A DNA stretch of 64,000 nucleotides, taken from assembly GCA_026710545.1 (NCBI GenBank), contig JAPOQU010000061.1, positions 20,475 through 84,474 on the forward strand, written 5' to 3'. This DNA comes from Gammaproteobacteria bacterium. Its GTDB lineage: Bacteria; Pseudomonadota; Gammaproteobacteria; Eutrophobiales; Eutrophobiaceae. Below the pieces are notes generated by a model. It made no database searches. It saw only the letters and a list, made by a program, of their open reading frames with translations, and had not been told where the DNA came from. This document shows positions 27,176 through 34,835 of this stretch, piece after piece. The first letter of the stretch is position 1. Every line of letters starts with the position of its first letter. The translations under genes were made by a program, and so were the position numbers.

Positions 27176-28918
27176 ATGCAAACTGAAACAGCCCCGGTCA
27201 ACCAGAATATCCGCTATGAGCCTGATGAACGCCTCTCGCATACCCTGACTTTCGGCCTCGGATTCCAGTACGCTGCGCTCATTATCGGCGGCATCGTACT
27301 GACCCCGGCCATCATCGTCCGGGCTGCCGGCGAGAGTGAGGCTTACCTGACGTGGGCCGTTTTCACCGCACTCGCGGTGAGCGGGTTCACCACGGTGATA
27401 CAGGCGGTCCGGGTTGGCCGCATCGGCGCGGGATACCCCTTGCTCATGGGTACGTCCGGCGCGTTTATCGCAGTGTCCGTGACAGCGTTGGCGGAAGGCG
27501 GTCCCGCGCTGCTCGCGACCCTGGTGGTGCTCTCGTCACTGTTTCAGTTCGCCCTCTCGGAGCGCCTTGCCCTGTTCCGGCGGCTTATCACGCCGGCCGT
27601 TGCCGGTACCGTGATTATGCTGATCTCGGTCACCATCATGCCGATTGCCTTTGATATGCTGACCCAGGTGCCGGCAGGGATACCGGCCGTGGCCGCGCCT
27701 GCCAGCGCGATCACAACGTTTGTTATTACCCTGGGAATGATATTTTGCGCCACGGGGGTGTGGCGTCTGTGGGCGCCGATGATCGGGGTTTTAATCGGCT
27801 GTTTTGTCGCCGCCGGCTTCGGTCTCTACGACATTAACCGGGTGCTGGAGGCATCCTGGATCGGTCTGCCCGATGCGGCCAGTTGGCCGGGTTTCCACCT
27901 GGAGTTTGATGCCGTCTTCTGGACGCTGTTGCCCGCTTTCGTCTTCGTCACGCTGGTGGGCGCCATCGAGACTATCGGTGATGCGGTCGCCATCCAGAAA
28001 GTGGCGTGGCGCAAGCCGCGCGCCACCGACTTCCGCACGGTGCAGGGGGCAGTCGCCGCCGACGGCCTGGGCAACCTGTTGTCGGGGCTGGCAGGCACCG
28101 TGCCCAATACCACCTATTCTTCCAGTATCGCGCTGACGGAAATAACCGGGGTTGCGGCGCGGCGTGTCGGGGCCTGCGTCGGCCTGCTGTTTTTGGTAAT
28201 GGCGTTTCTGCCCAAGCTGATCAGCCTGTTTCTGGCAATACCCGACCCTGTTATCGCTGCTTACCTGCTGGTGATCCTGGGGGTTCTGTTCGTACTGGGT
28301 ATGCAGGTGGTCATACAGGATGGGGTCGGTTACCGCAAGGCTGTCCTGGTGGGCGTATCTTTCTGGGTGGGTGCGGGGTTCCAGAACGGCGTGTTGTTCG
28401 CGGACTACCTGAACGACTGGTTAAGAGACATGCTTGGCAACGGCATGACGGCCGGCGGCCTGACGGCGATCCTGCTGACGGTATTTATCAACCTGACGGG
28501 ACCGAAGCGGCGGCGGATAGAGACGGAACTGGATATGAGTGCACTGGACAGGGTCCGGGAATTTCTCAGTGGATTCGTCAAAGGCAAGGGCTGGAGCGCG
28601 GACGCGCTCGACCGCCTGTCCCTGGTTGCAGAGGAGACACTGCTGATACTGTCACAACTGGATGATAAAACCGGGCCGGAGAAAAAGCGCCGCCTGCTGC
28701 TGGTGGCCTGGGAAGACAGCGGCATGGCGGAACTGGAATTTATCGCTGCGTCGGATACGGGTAATATCGAGGACCGTATCGCCCTGCTCGGCAGGCAGGC
28801 TTCCGAGGATGCGGTCGAGCACGAGATTTCACTGCGCCTGCTGCGCCACTTTGCCTCGTCGGTGCGCCACCAGCAATACAGCGATGCGGATATCGTCACT
28901 GTGCGCGTCAAGGCATAA
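27176..28918 (+). CDS. NCS2 (xanthine/uracil) permease with a C-terminal anti-sigma/HATPase-like domain
   Basis: A 580-residue protein. Residues 1 to about 445 form an NCS2/NAT nucleobase transporter with about 14 helices. Its conserved parts are GFQYAALIIGGIVLTPAII, the VGAIETIGDAVAIQKVA motif and NTTYSSSIALTEITGVAARR (substrate and cation site). After a charged linker (GPKRRRIETELDMSALD), about 120 cytoplasmic residues follow whose first half reads like an RsbW/HATPase_c_2 helix (VREFLSGFVKGKGWSADAL, RLSLVAEETLLIL). The Asn of the usual N box is absent, so nucleotide binding is doubtful. Classic UraA/XanQ lack such a domain. Confidence 0.85.
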   Translation: MQTETAPVNQNIRYEPDERLSHTLTFGLGFQYAALIIGGIVLTPAIIVRAAGESEAYLTWAVFTALAVSGFTTVIQAVRVGRIGAGYPLLMGTSGAFIAVSVTALAEGGPALLATLVVLSSLFQFALSERLALFRRLITPAVAGTVIMLISVTIMPIAFDMLTQVPAGIPAVAAPASAITTFVITLGMIFCATGVWRLWAPMIGVLIGCFVAAGFGLYDINRVLEASWIGLPDAASWPGFHLEFDAVFWTLLPAFVFVTLVGAIETIGDAVAIQKVAWRKPRATDFRTVQGAVAADGLGNLLSGLAGTVPNTTYSSSIALTEITGVAARRVGACVGLLFLVMAFLPKLISLFLAIPDPVIAAYLLVILGVLFVLGMQVVIQDGVGYRKAVLVGVSFWVGAGFQNGVLFADYLNDWLRDMLGNGMTAGGLTAILLTVFINLTGPKRRRIETELDMSALDRVREFLSGFVKGKGWSADALDRLSLVAEETLLILSQLDDKTGPEKKRRLLLVAWEDSGMAELEFIAASDTGNIEDRIALLGRQASEDAVEHEISLRLLRHFASSVRHQQYSDADIVTVRVKA

Positions 28919-28927
28919 GCGCCGGCG

Positions 28928-28952
28928 GGGGACGGAATTAAATTCCGTCCCC
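28928..28952. repeat. GGGGACGGA palindrome between convergent genes
   Basis: GGGGACGGAATT pairs with AATTCCGTCCCC around one base. It fills the 38-bp gap between the permease and corB stops and could end transcription from both sides, though no T run is present. Copies occur at 30314, 58703 and 62909. Confidence 0.75.
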
Positions 28953-28956
28953 GGCG

Positions 28957-30219
28957 TCACCGGCCGATCAGCTTTACCCTGACTGATTTCACCGCATTAT
29001 CGGTTACCTGGGTGATCTCCAGGGTGAAATTGCCGAGCTTCAGGGTCGTCCCCGGCTCGGGCATGGTCTCAAGTTGTTCCAGGATCAGACCGTTCAGGGT
29101 TTTTGGCCCGCTGGCCGGCAAATCCCATTTCAGTTCACGGTTAATCTCACGCAGGGTGGCGCTGCCGTCGATGATGAACGAACCGTCGTCCTGCCTGGTG
29201 ATGTCGGCACTGTAGGTCTGCAGGTCCGTTGTGAACTCGCCGACTATCTCTTCGAGGATGTCGGCCAGGGTGACCAGTCCCTGGATCGTCCCGTATTCGT
29301 CAACCACGAACCCCAGGCGCTTTTTGGTCCGCTGAAAATTCAGCAACTGTACGTTCAGCGACGTGCTGAGCGGCACGAAGTGCGGTTCTTCAGCGATCTC
29401 CTCCAGGTCTTCCAGGGTGATTTCGCTGCTGTCCTTCAGCAGGCGTATGACGCTGCGTACGTGAATGATGCCGATAATGTCATCCAGGTTGTCGCGGAAC
29501 AGCGGCAGGCGGGTATGGGAGCCCTGGCTGACGTAATTCAGGTTTTCCGTCAGGTCATCGTTGATATCCAGTCCCGTGATTTCCGCACGGGGCACCATGA
29601 TGTCTTCCACCGTCACCTGTTCCAGGTCGAGAATGCCGATCAGCATATCCAGGTGCCTGGCGGGGAGTAACTTGCCCGCTTCCGTGAGTGCGGTCCTCAG
29701 TTCATCACGGGACAGGCTGGTATTCTCCACGCCGTCGATTTTGAAGTTGAACAATGCCAGCAGATTATTCGACAGCCGGTTGATCGTCCAGACGAAAGGG
29801 TGGCAGATGAATGACAGCGGTTTCAGGACGTATGACGCGGGGAACGCGTACCGCTCCGGGTGGAAGGCAGCCACGGTCTTGGGGGCCGCTTCGGCAAAAA
29901 CCAGGAACAGAAAAGTGAGTATCACCGGACCGAGCGCGTAACCGATATCTCCCATCAGCCTGACCGCGATGACGACACCCAGGGACGCCGCGTAAAAGTT
30001 GACGATATTATTGCAGAACAGGATCAGACCCAGCAGGCGATCCGGATGTTCCAGCAGGGTGGAAGTGAGGACAGCGCCCTTGTGCCCGTCATTGGCCAGG
30101 TGGCGCAGGCGGTAGCGGTTTACCGCCATCATGCTGGTTTCCGAACCGGAAAAAAACGCAGCTATGCAGATCAGCAGGACAAGAAAGCCGGACAACAGGT
30201 ATAGTGAAACATCGTCCAC
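28957..30219 (-). CDS. corB: CNNM/CorC-type transporter (HlyC/CorC family, YfjD/CorB-like)
   Basis: A 420-residue protein with an N-terminal DUF21/CNNM membrane domain (FFSGSETSMMAVNRYRLRHL, then NNIVNFYAASLG), a pair of CBS domains (DIMVPRAEITGLD; GFVVDEYGTIQGLVTLADIL) and the C-terminal CorC/HlyC domain ending VKSVRVKLIG. It is implicated in Mg2+/Co2+ efflux or homeostasis. In gammaproteobacteria it sits by ypjD and ffh as here. Confidence 0.92.
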   Translation of the reverse strand: MDDVSLYLLSGFLVLLICIAAFFSGSETSMMAVNRYRLRHLANDGHKGAVLTSTLLEHPDRLLGLILFCNNIVNFYAASLGVVIAVRLMGDIGYALGPVILTFLFLVFAEAAPKTVAAFHPERYAFPASYVLKPLSFICHPFVWTINRLSNNLLALFNFKIDGVENTSLSRDELRTALTEAGKLLPARHLDMLIGILDLEQVTVEDIMVPRAEITGLDINDDLTENLNYVSQGSHTRLPLFRDNLDDIIGIIHVRSVIRLLKDSSEITLEDLEEIAEEPHFVPLSTSLNVQLLNFQRTKKRLGFVVDEYGTIQGLVTLADILEEIVGEFTTDLQTYSADITRQDDGSFIIDGSATLREINRELKWDLPASGPKTLNGLILEQLETMPEPGTTLKLGNFTLEITQVTDNAVKSVRVKLIGR

Positions 30220-30313
30220 GGGTAGAGCCTCAGTTTGAAGTGGACGGATATTGTCTACTTATTATGTGGCTACGTGCAAGTTCATTCCTGCGGGATATTT
30301 GCTGTGTAAATTC

Positions 30314-30337
30314 GGGGACAGAATTAATTCTGTCCCC
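30314..30337. repeat. perfect 24-bp palindrome of the GGGGACRGA family
   Basis: GGGGACAGAATT and its complement AATTCTGTCCCC meet without spacer. It is located in the 263-bp gap between the start of corB and the end of ypjD. Confidence 0.75.
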
Positions 30338-30395
30338 AGCAAGCTGAGTTACATGCTGTCGGGGTGTGCAGAGATCTGATCATGAGAGTTGGGGT

Positions 30396-30481
30396 GGATA
30401 TTTGGGGTCAGAGTAAAAATATTCAGGTGTCTACCAGTTTCATTGCCTGAGTATTTATTTTTACTCTGACCCCAAATATCC
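30396..30481. repeat. perfect 26-bp inverted repeat, GGGGTCAGAGTAAAAATA type
   Basis: The left arm (30396-30421, GGATATTTGGGGTCAGAG...) and right arm (30456-30481) are exact complements with a 34-bp spacer that can itself pair weakly (TTCAGG/CCTGA). Its right arm touches the ypjD stop codon. Such GGGGTCAGAGT repeats are common in gammaproteobacteria, often near REP-associated transposases; no transposase gene is present. Confidence 0.8.
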
Positions 30482-30482
30482 G

Positions 30483-31298
30483 TCAAACCCGCTGCAGAAT
30501 AAGTTCCAGTACCAGTTTCGACCCGAAATACGCCAGCAGCAGGGAGGCAAAGCCGCCGAGGGTCCAGTGGATCAGTTTGCGCCCGCGCCAGCCGCGGGCC
30601 CATCTGCCCCAGAGGACAACCGCAAAAATGAACCAGGCCAGGACGGATAGAACTACTTTATGGGACAAATGCTGGCCCAGCATGTCGTGCATGAACATCA
30701 GGCCCGTGGCCAGACTCAGGCTGAGGAGAAAAAAACCGATAGTCAATACCTGCACCAGCAACTCTTCCAGGGTTTGCATGGGAGGCAGGATATTCATGAT
30801 TTTTACGGGTTGCTTCGTGCGCAGCCGGGTTTCCTCAAAAGCCAGGATCAGCGCCTGCAGTGCGCCCAGCGTAAGCAGGCTGTAGGCGGCTACCGACAGC
30901 AGGATATGTATCTTCAGGCCGGCGGCGATGCCGCCGGGGATGATATTTTCGACTGGCAGGGCAATTTCCAGTAACAGCGCAAGCGCGGCAACCGGGAAGA
31001 AAATGACAACCAGGTTGCTCATGGCGCTGAACAGACCCGTCAGCACGGCAAGCAGGGCAATTACCCAGCATACAAGGGAGAGGGCATGGTAAAAACCCAG
31101 GTTAAAACCTGCCTGGACCAGGATCTCCCGGTAGAGGACCAGGCCGTGGCCCGACAGCGCCAGGCCCGCGAGCGCGGCAATAGAATGGTTAAATGCATCC
31201 GTAGTCAGGCGCAGCCGGAATATCCTGTTGCCCAGCCAGCCGGCGCTCAGCAAATAGAGCAGGATTGTGCCGATACTGATGATAAGACCTGTTTCCAT
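30483..31298 (-). CDS. ypjD: YpjD/CcsA-like cytochrome c assembly family membrane protein
   Basis: A 271-residue protein with eight or so spans and the CcsA/CcmF-like WWD-region relatives: SVAAYSLLTLGALQALILAF, and LSHKVVLSVLAWFIFAVVLWGR with the conserved His and the final RGWRGRKLIHWTLGGF. The family handles haem in cytochrome c maturation; YpjD itself is uncharacterised. ATG at 31298 lies 7 bases from the GCGGAT end of a repeat element. Next to ffh and corB in the usual neighbourhood. Confidence 0.88.
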   Translation of the reverse strand: METGLIISIGTILLYLLSAGWLGNRIFRLRLTTDAFNHSIAALAGLALSGHGLVLYREILVQAGFNLGFYHALSLVCWVIALLAVLTGLFSAMSNLVVIFFPVAALALLLEIALPVENIIPGGIAAGLKIHILLSVAAYSLLTLGALQALILAFEETRLRTKQPVKIMNILPPMQTLEELLVQVLTIGFFLLSLSLATGLMFMHDMLGQHLSHKVVLSVLAWFIFAVVLWGRWARGWRGRKLIHWTLGGFASLLLAYFGSKLVLELILQRV

Positions 31299-31305
31299 AT
31301 ATTTT

Positions 31306-31482
31306 ATCCGCAGATGTCGCAGATGCACGCAGGTGATGATTTAAAATTAATAATAGTAATACGCATCATCGCTTTACGGTTTTAATAAAACGAGTTTACT
31401 CGAATTGTAAACTGATGTCAGGTTGCCTGCTGTATTTCCACCGATACCATTTAATCACATATAATCTGCGTCATCTGCGGAT
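31306..31482. mobile_element. CGCAGAT-repeat pair between divergent ypjD and ffh, right end shortened
   Basis: A forward repeat at 31306-31334 (diverged) and an inverted copy at 31464-31482 missing one CGCAGAT unit, with 129 bp between. The element occupies most of the divergent promoter region. Confidence 0.7.
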
Positions 31483-31501
31483 ATAAACAATAGGGGACAA
31501 C

Positions 31502-32857
31502 ATGTTTGAAAATCTAACAGGACGGTTCAGCCGTATCATCCGGCAACTGAGAGGGCATGCGCGCCTCACGGAAGACAACGTCGCGGACGCCATGCGTGAC
31601 GTGCGCAGGGCCTTGCTGGAGGCAGACGTGGCCTTGCCGGTCGTCAAGGCGTTTATCGAGCGGGTGGAAAGCAAGGCGCTGGGCCGCGAAGTGGCAACCA
31701 GTCTCAGCCCCGGACAGGCCGTAGTCAAAATCGTGCAGGACGAATTGATCCACCTGATGGGGGATGAGCAGGCGTCGCTGAACTTGAGCGTGGCGCCGCC
31801 GGCGGTAATCCTGATGGCGGGCTTGCAGGGCGCGGGCAAGACCACCACGGTTGCGAAGCTGGGCAACTGGTGCCGGGACCAGCACGGCAAGTCCGTGGTG
31901 GTGGCCAGTTGCGATATCTACCGGCCTGCGGCGCTGGAACAGTTGCGGGTGCTGGCCGAAGATAACGGGCTGGAATATTTCCCGGCCGACAGCCGGCAGA
32001 AACCCGTGGATATTGCGAAAGCGGCGCTGAAACACGCCAGGGCCCGGTTTGCCGACGTCCTGATCGTCGATAGCGCCGGCAGGTTACATATCGACGAGGA
32101 AATGATGGCGGAGATTCAACACATCCACGGCGCACTGGAGCCGTCCGACACCTTGTTCCTGGTAGACAGCATGATGGGACAGGACGCGGTAAACGCGGCG
32201 CGGGCGTTCAACGATGCCCTGGACCTGACCGGGATCATACTGACGAAAGTGGACGGCGATGCGCGGGGCGGGGCGGCGCTGTCGGTCCGGCACGTGACCG
32301 GGAAACCCATCGTGTTCCTGGGCACCGGTGAGAAAACCTCGGAACTGTCACTGTTCCATCCCGACCGGATTGCCTCCCGGATACTGGGGATGGGAGACGT
32401 CTTGAGCCTGATTGAGGAAGTAGAGTCGAAAACGGACCAGGAGAAGGCCAAAAAGATCGCCAGGAAGCTGAAAAAGGGGAGAGGATTCGACCTGGATGAT
32501 TATCGCGACCAGGTCCGGCAGATGCAGCGCATGGGCGGACTGGGCGGTCTCCTCGACAAGATGCCGGGGATGCAGCAGATGCCCGCGAACCTCGCCGGAC
32601 AGGAGCGGGAAATGGGCAAAATGGTGGCGGTCATCAACTCCATGACACCCGGGGAGCGGCGCTTCCCGGCCGTCATCAACGGTTCGAGGAAAAAACGCAT
32701 CGCCTCCGGTTCAGGCACGCAGATACAGGACGTCAACCGCCTGCTCAAACAGTTCAGCCGGATGCAGAAAATGATGAAAAAACTGAGCAAGAAAGGCGGC
32801 ATGGAGAATATGATGCGCACGCTGGAGAGCAATATGCCCCGCGGCTTCGGCCGCTAA
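31502..32857 (+). CDS. ffh: signal recognition particle protein Ffh
   Basis: A 451-residue SRP GTPase. Visible are the N domain (GRFSRIIRQLRGHARLTEDN), the G motifs GLQGAGKTTTVAKLG, DSAGRLHID and TKVDGDARGGAALS, and a Met-rich M domain with the RNA-binding ending MKKLSKKGGMENMMRTLES. It targets nascent inner-membrane proteins to FtsY. GGGGAC precedes ATG. rpsP, its usual downstream neighbour, is absent; dsbB is convergent. Confidence 0.97.
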   Translation: MFENLTGRFSRIIRQLRGHARLTEDNVADAMRDVRRALLEADVALPVVKAFIERVESKALGREVATSLSPGQAVVKIVQDELIHLMGDEQASLNLSVAPPAVILMAGLQGAGKTTTVAKLGNWCRDQHGKSVVVASCDIYRPAALEQLRVLAEDNGLEYFPADSRQKPVDIAKAALKHARARFADVLIVDSAGRLHIDEEMMAEIQHIHGALEPSDTLFLVDSMMGQDAVNAARAFNDALDLTGIILTKVDGDARGGAALSVRHVTGKPIVFLGTGEKTSELSLFHPDRIASRILGMGDVLSLIEEVESKTDQEKAKKIARKLKKGRGFDLDDYRDQVRQMQRMGGLGGLLDKMPGMQQMPANLAGQEREMGKMVAVINSMTPGERRFPAVINGSRKKRIASGSGTQIQDVNRLLKQFSRMQKMMKKLSKKGGMENMMRTLESNMPRGFGR

Positions 32858-32859
32858 CC

Positions 32860-32883
32860 CGTCATTCTTGCGCAGGAATGACG
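32860..32883. repeat. CGTCATTC/GAATGACG hairpin at the ffh-dsbB junction
   Basis: An 8-bp stem with an 8-base loop starts 3 bases after the ffh stop and supplies the last codons of dsbB (NVIPAQE). It belongs to the dispersed GTCATTCCTGC family also seen at 33377. Confidence 0.7.
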
Positions 32884-33362
32884 TTCAAAGAGTGATACAG
32901 CAACAAAACTGAAAAGGCGGCAAACCAGAACAGGCTCCACTCGGCAATACTCAGGGACAGGAAGGTCCATACTGTTTCGGCACACTCCCCGGAACCCGTA
33001 AAAATCAGCTTGAGCGCATCGAGCAAGGGAAAGGCCTGCATGATGAAATCAAGCCCCGGCCCGCATTCGGGCACCAGGTCCGGCGGCAGGTGTTGCAGCC
33101 ATACCTGCCGGGCCGCAACAGCAGCGCCGGCCAGCGCACAGAGCAGCGCCAGGGCACTGTAGATACGGCTTGCAGAACCGTGAATAAAGCCCGCCAGGCA
33201 GACGGCCCCGACACCCAGGTAAGCGACCCGTTGCAGGATGCACAGCGGGCAGGGGTCCAGACCCCGGACGAATTGCAGGAAATAGCCGAAGCCCAGCAGT
33301 AACAGGCAAACCACGGCCATAAACAGAAAAAATTGTCGCTCAGTAAAACCTTTATTCATCAT
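32862..33362 (-). CDS. dsbB: disulfide bond formation protein DsbB
   Basis: A 166-residue four-span inner-membrane protein that reoxidises DsbA and passes electrons to quinone. It has the first redox pair in LDPCPLCILQRVAY and the second Cys pair in VPECGPGLDF and GSGECAET. The ATG at 33362 (MMNKGFTERQFFLF) is preferred; the upstream 17 codons come from a dispersed repeat. The C-terminal residues VIPAQE are also repeat-derived. Confidence 0.93.
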   Translation of the reverse strand: MMNKGFTERQFFLFMAVVCLLLLGFGYFLQFVRGLDPCPLCILQRVAYLGVGAVCLAGFIHGSASRIYSALALLCALAGAAVAARQVWLQHLPPDLVPECGPGLDFIMQAFPLLDALKLIFTGSGECAETVWTFLSLSIAEWSLFWFAAFSVLLLYHSLNVIPAQE

Positions 33363-33376
33363 TCCGAAAGAATACC

Positions 33377-33404
33377 CGTCATTCCTGCGGATGCAGGAAT
33401 CCAG
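33377..33404. repeat. ATTCCTGC/GCAGGAAT dispersed repeat
   Basis: An 8-bp stem with 4-base loop between yheT and dsbB, part of the common proteobacterial repeat that translates as WIPASAGMT. Confidence 0.7.
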
Positions 33405-33416
33405 TAAAACCATTCC

Positions 33417-34388
33417 TTATAAATACCCATCAAAAAACTCAATAATCCTTCGTTCGAGCCAGTACGAAGCATACCCCGGCACCCTGCCGCTGACAAATCC
33501 GATGTGTCCGCCGGTCTCAGCAAGCTCCAGTCGTACGTATTCCGACAGTTCATCATCCTCAGGGATGACGTGTTCGGTCATGAATGGGTCATCCCTGGCG
33601 TGTAGCAGCAGGGATGGTACGGTAATGGACTTTAAAAACGGCAGCGAACTGCTGCGGTTGTAATAGTCCATAACCCCGGCGAAACCGTGCAGGGGAGCGG
33701 TAATCCTGTCGTCAAAGCGGAAAAAATCATTCAGTTGCGAGACCTCGTCGAGGTCAAAAGGGCAGTTCCGCGCACTGAACTTGCCGGTGATTTTCCGCTT
33801 CAACAGGCCGAGCAGGCGGCGTTGGTATACCCTGGAGAACCCGGTTTTGAGCTGTTTCGCTCCTTCGGCCAGGGAATAGGGGACGGAAACGGCGGCCGCG
33901 GCATGAACCTGTCCCCCGCGGTCCGCTTCTCCCAGGTATTTCAACAGGGCATTGCCGCCCAGCGAATAACCCACGGCCGCGATGGGGGTGCCGGGATACA
34001 GGTTGCGTAAATGCTCTACCAGGAAGCCGATGTCGCCGGTATCTCCCGAGTGATAACTGCGCTCCAGACGGTTATATTCGCCGCTGCAGCCGCGAAAATG
34101 CATGAACACCCCATGCCAGCCACGTTTTTCAATGGCCGCCAGCAACGGCCTGACGTAATGGGAGTCAACGCAGCCTTCAAGGCCGTGAAAAACCGCTACG
34201 ACAGGCGCGCCGGCATTTGCGGTCAAACACAGGTCGACAAAATCACCGTCCGGCAATTCCAGACGCTCGCGAGCCAGGTCCACCTGCGTCTTGCGGCGAA
34301 AGAAATACGGCCACAGGGTCTGTAAATTGGCGCCCGGCAGCCACCATGCAGGTTTGAACCGGCTTTGGACAATCTTTCCGTGCTTCAT
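33417..34388 (-). CDS. yheT: YheT family alpha/beta hydrolase
   Basis: A 323-residue hydrolase with an oxyanion start VVAVFHGLEGCVDSHYVRP, nucleophile elbow AVGYSLGGNALLKYLGE (Ser), acid region LLHARDDPF, and the His region ETGGHIGFV. YheT/ABHD1-3-like proteins are esterases of unknown natural substrate. Complete; start MKHGKIVQSRFKPAWWLPGA is family-typical. Confidence 0.92.
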   Translation of the reverse strand: MKHGKIVQSRFKPAWWLPGANLQTLWPYFFRRKTQVDLARERLELPDGDFVDLCLTANAGAPVVAVFHGLEGCVDSHYVRPLLAAIEKRGWHGVFMHFRGCSGEYNRLERSYHSGDTGDIGFLVEHLRNLYPGTPIAAVGYSLGGNALLKYLGEADRGGQVHAAAAVSVPYSLAEGAKQLKTGFSRVYQRRLLGLLKRKITGKFSARNCPFDLDEVSQLNDFFRFDDRITAPLHGFAGVMDYYNRSSSLPFLKSITVPSLLLHARDDPFMTEHVIPEDDELSEYVRLELAETGGHIGFVSGRVPGYASYWLERRIIEFFDGYL

Positions 34389-34419
34389 GGGCGGCTATTA
34401 TATGACGGAGCTTCGAAAG

Positions 34420-34465
34420 TTGTGCCTGTTTTTATTTCTGATATAGTGTCCTTTATACGGGACAC
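34420..34465 (+). promoter_or_regulatory. promoter with overlapping operator palindrome before the antitoxin gene
   Basis: TTGTGC (34420-34425), 16 bases, TATAGT (34442-34447). A GTGTCC-N8-GGACAC inverted repeat (34446-34465) overlaps the -10 end, as expected of autoregulation by a helix-turn-helix antitoxin such as the one encoded at 34530. Confidence 0.6.
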
Positions 34466-34470
34466 ATCCT

Positions 34471-34533
34471 GTGGAATACGAAGTCAAGTATCGCACACAT
34501 CGAATGCTGAATGAGATTCAGGAGTATTTATGA
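34471..34533 (+). pseudogene. 20-codon leader frame, possible toxin remnant
   Basis: GTG-initiated MEYEVKYRTHRMLNEIQEYL whose stop overlaps the antitoxin ATG (ATGA). The start resembles the opening of Gp49/HigB-like toxins (xYEVxYYxTxxGxxPxxEYL), which normally precede this antitoxin family. It could be the stump of a deleted toxin gene or chance. Confidence 0.3.
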
Positions 34534-34805
34534 AAATCAAGAAATTTGACGTAGTGGACTTCCTGGATAATGATGAGGCAATAATTGAATACCTCAATAC
34601 AGCGCTTGAAGAAGGTAATTCCGAATTCTTCGTTAAGGCTGTCGGGGATGTCGCCCGCTCCAAGGGTATGATGAAAGTTGCCAGATCCTCAGGTCTGGGC
34701 AGGCAAAACCTGTACCGTTCGCTGTCGAGGGGAGGTAACCCGCGGATTGAGACGCTGTTTCGGGTGCTGGATGCTCTTGACATCAAGCTTTCCGTAGCCC
34801 GTTAA
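34530..34805 (+). CDS. addiction-module antidote protein (HTH, HigA-like), toxin missing
   Basis: A 91-residue protein with the pattern of the putative addiction module antidote family: EAIIEYLNTALEEGNSEFF, VKAVGDVARSKGMMKVARSSG, then the HTH GLGRQNLYRSLSRGGNPR and RIETLFRVLDALDIKLSV. It normally follows a Gp49-like RelE toxin gene; none is present. It lies 30 bases before the type III methyltransferase gene, so it may regulate the restriction island. Confidence 0.85.
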   Translation: MKIKKFDVVDFLDNDEAIIEYLNTALEEGNSEFFVKAVGDVARSKGMMKVARSSGLGRQNLYRSLSRGGNPRIETLFRVLDALDIKLSVAR

Positions 34806-34835
34806 AATTACAGGGATAATCCAGGAGATTTATTA

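Noticed and set aside
33363..33413. N-terminal extension of DsbB (LDSCIRRNDG)
   Set aside because: This peptide is the translation of a common intergenic repeat; the ATG at 33362 fits the family.
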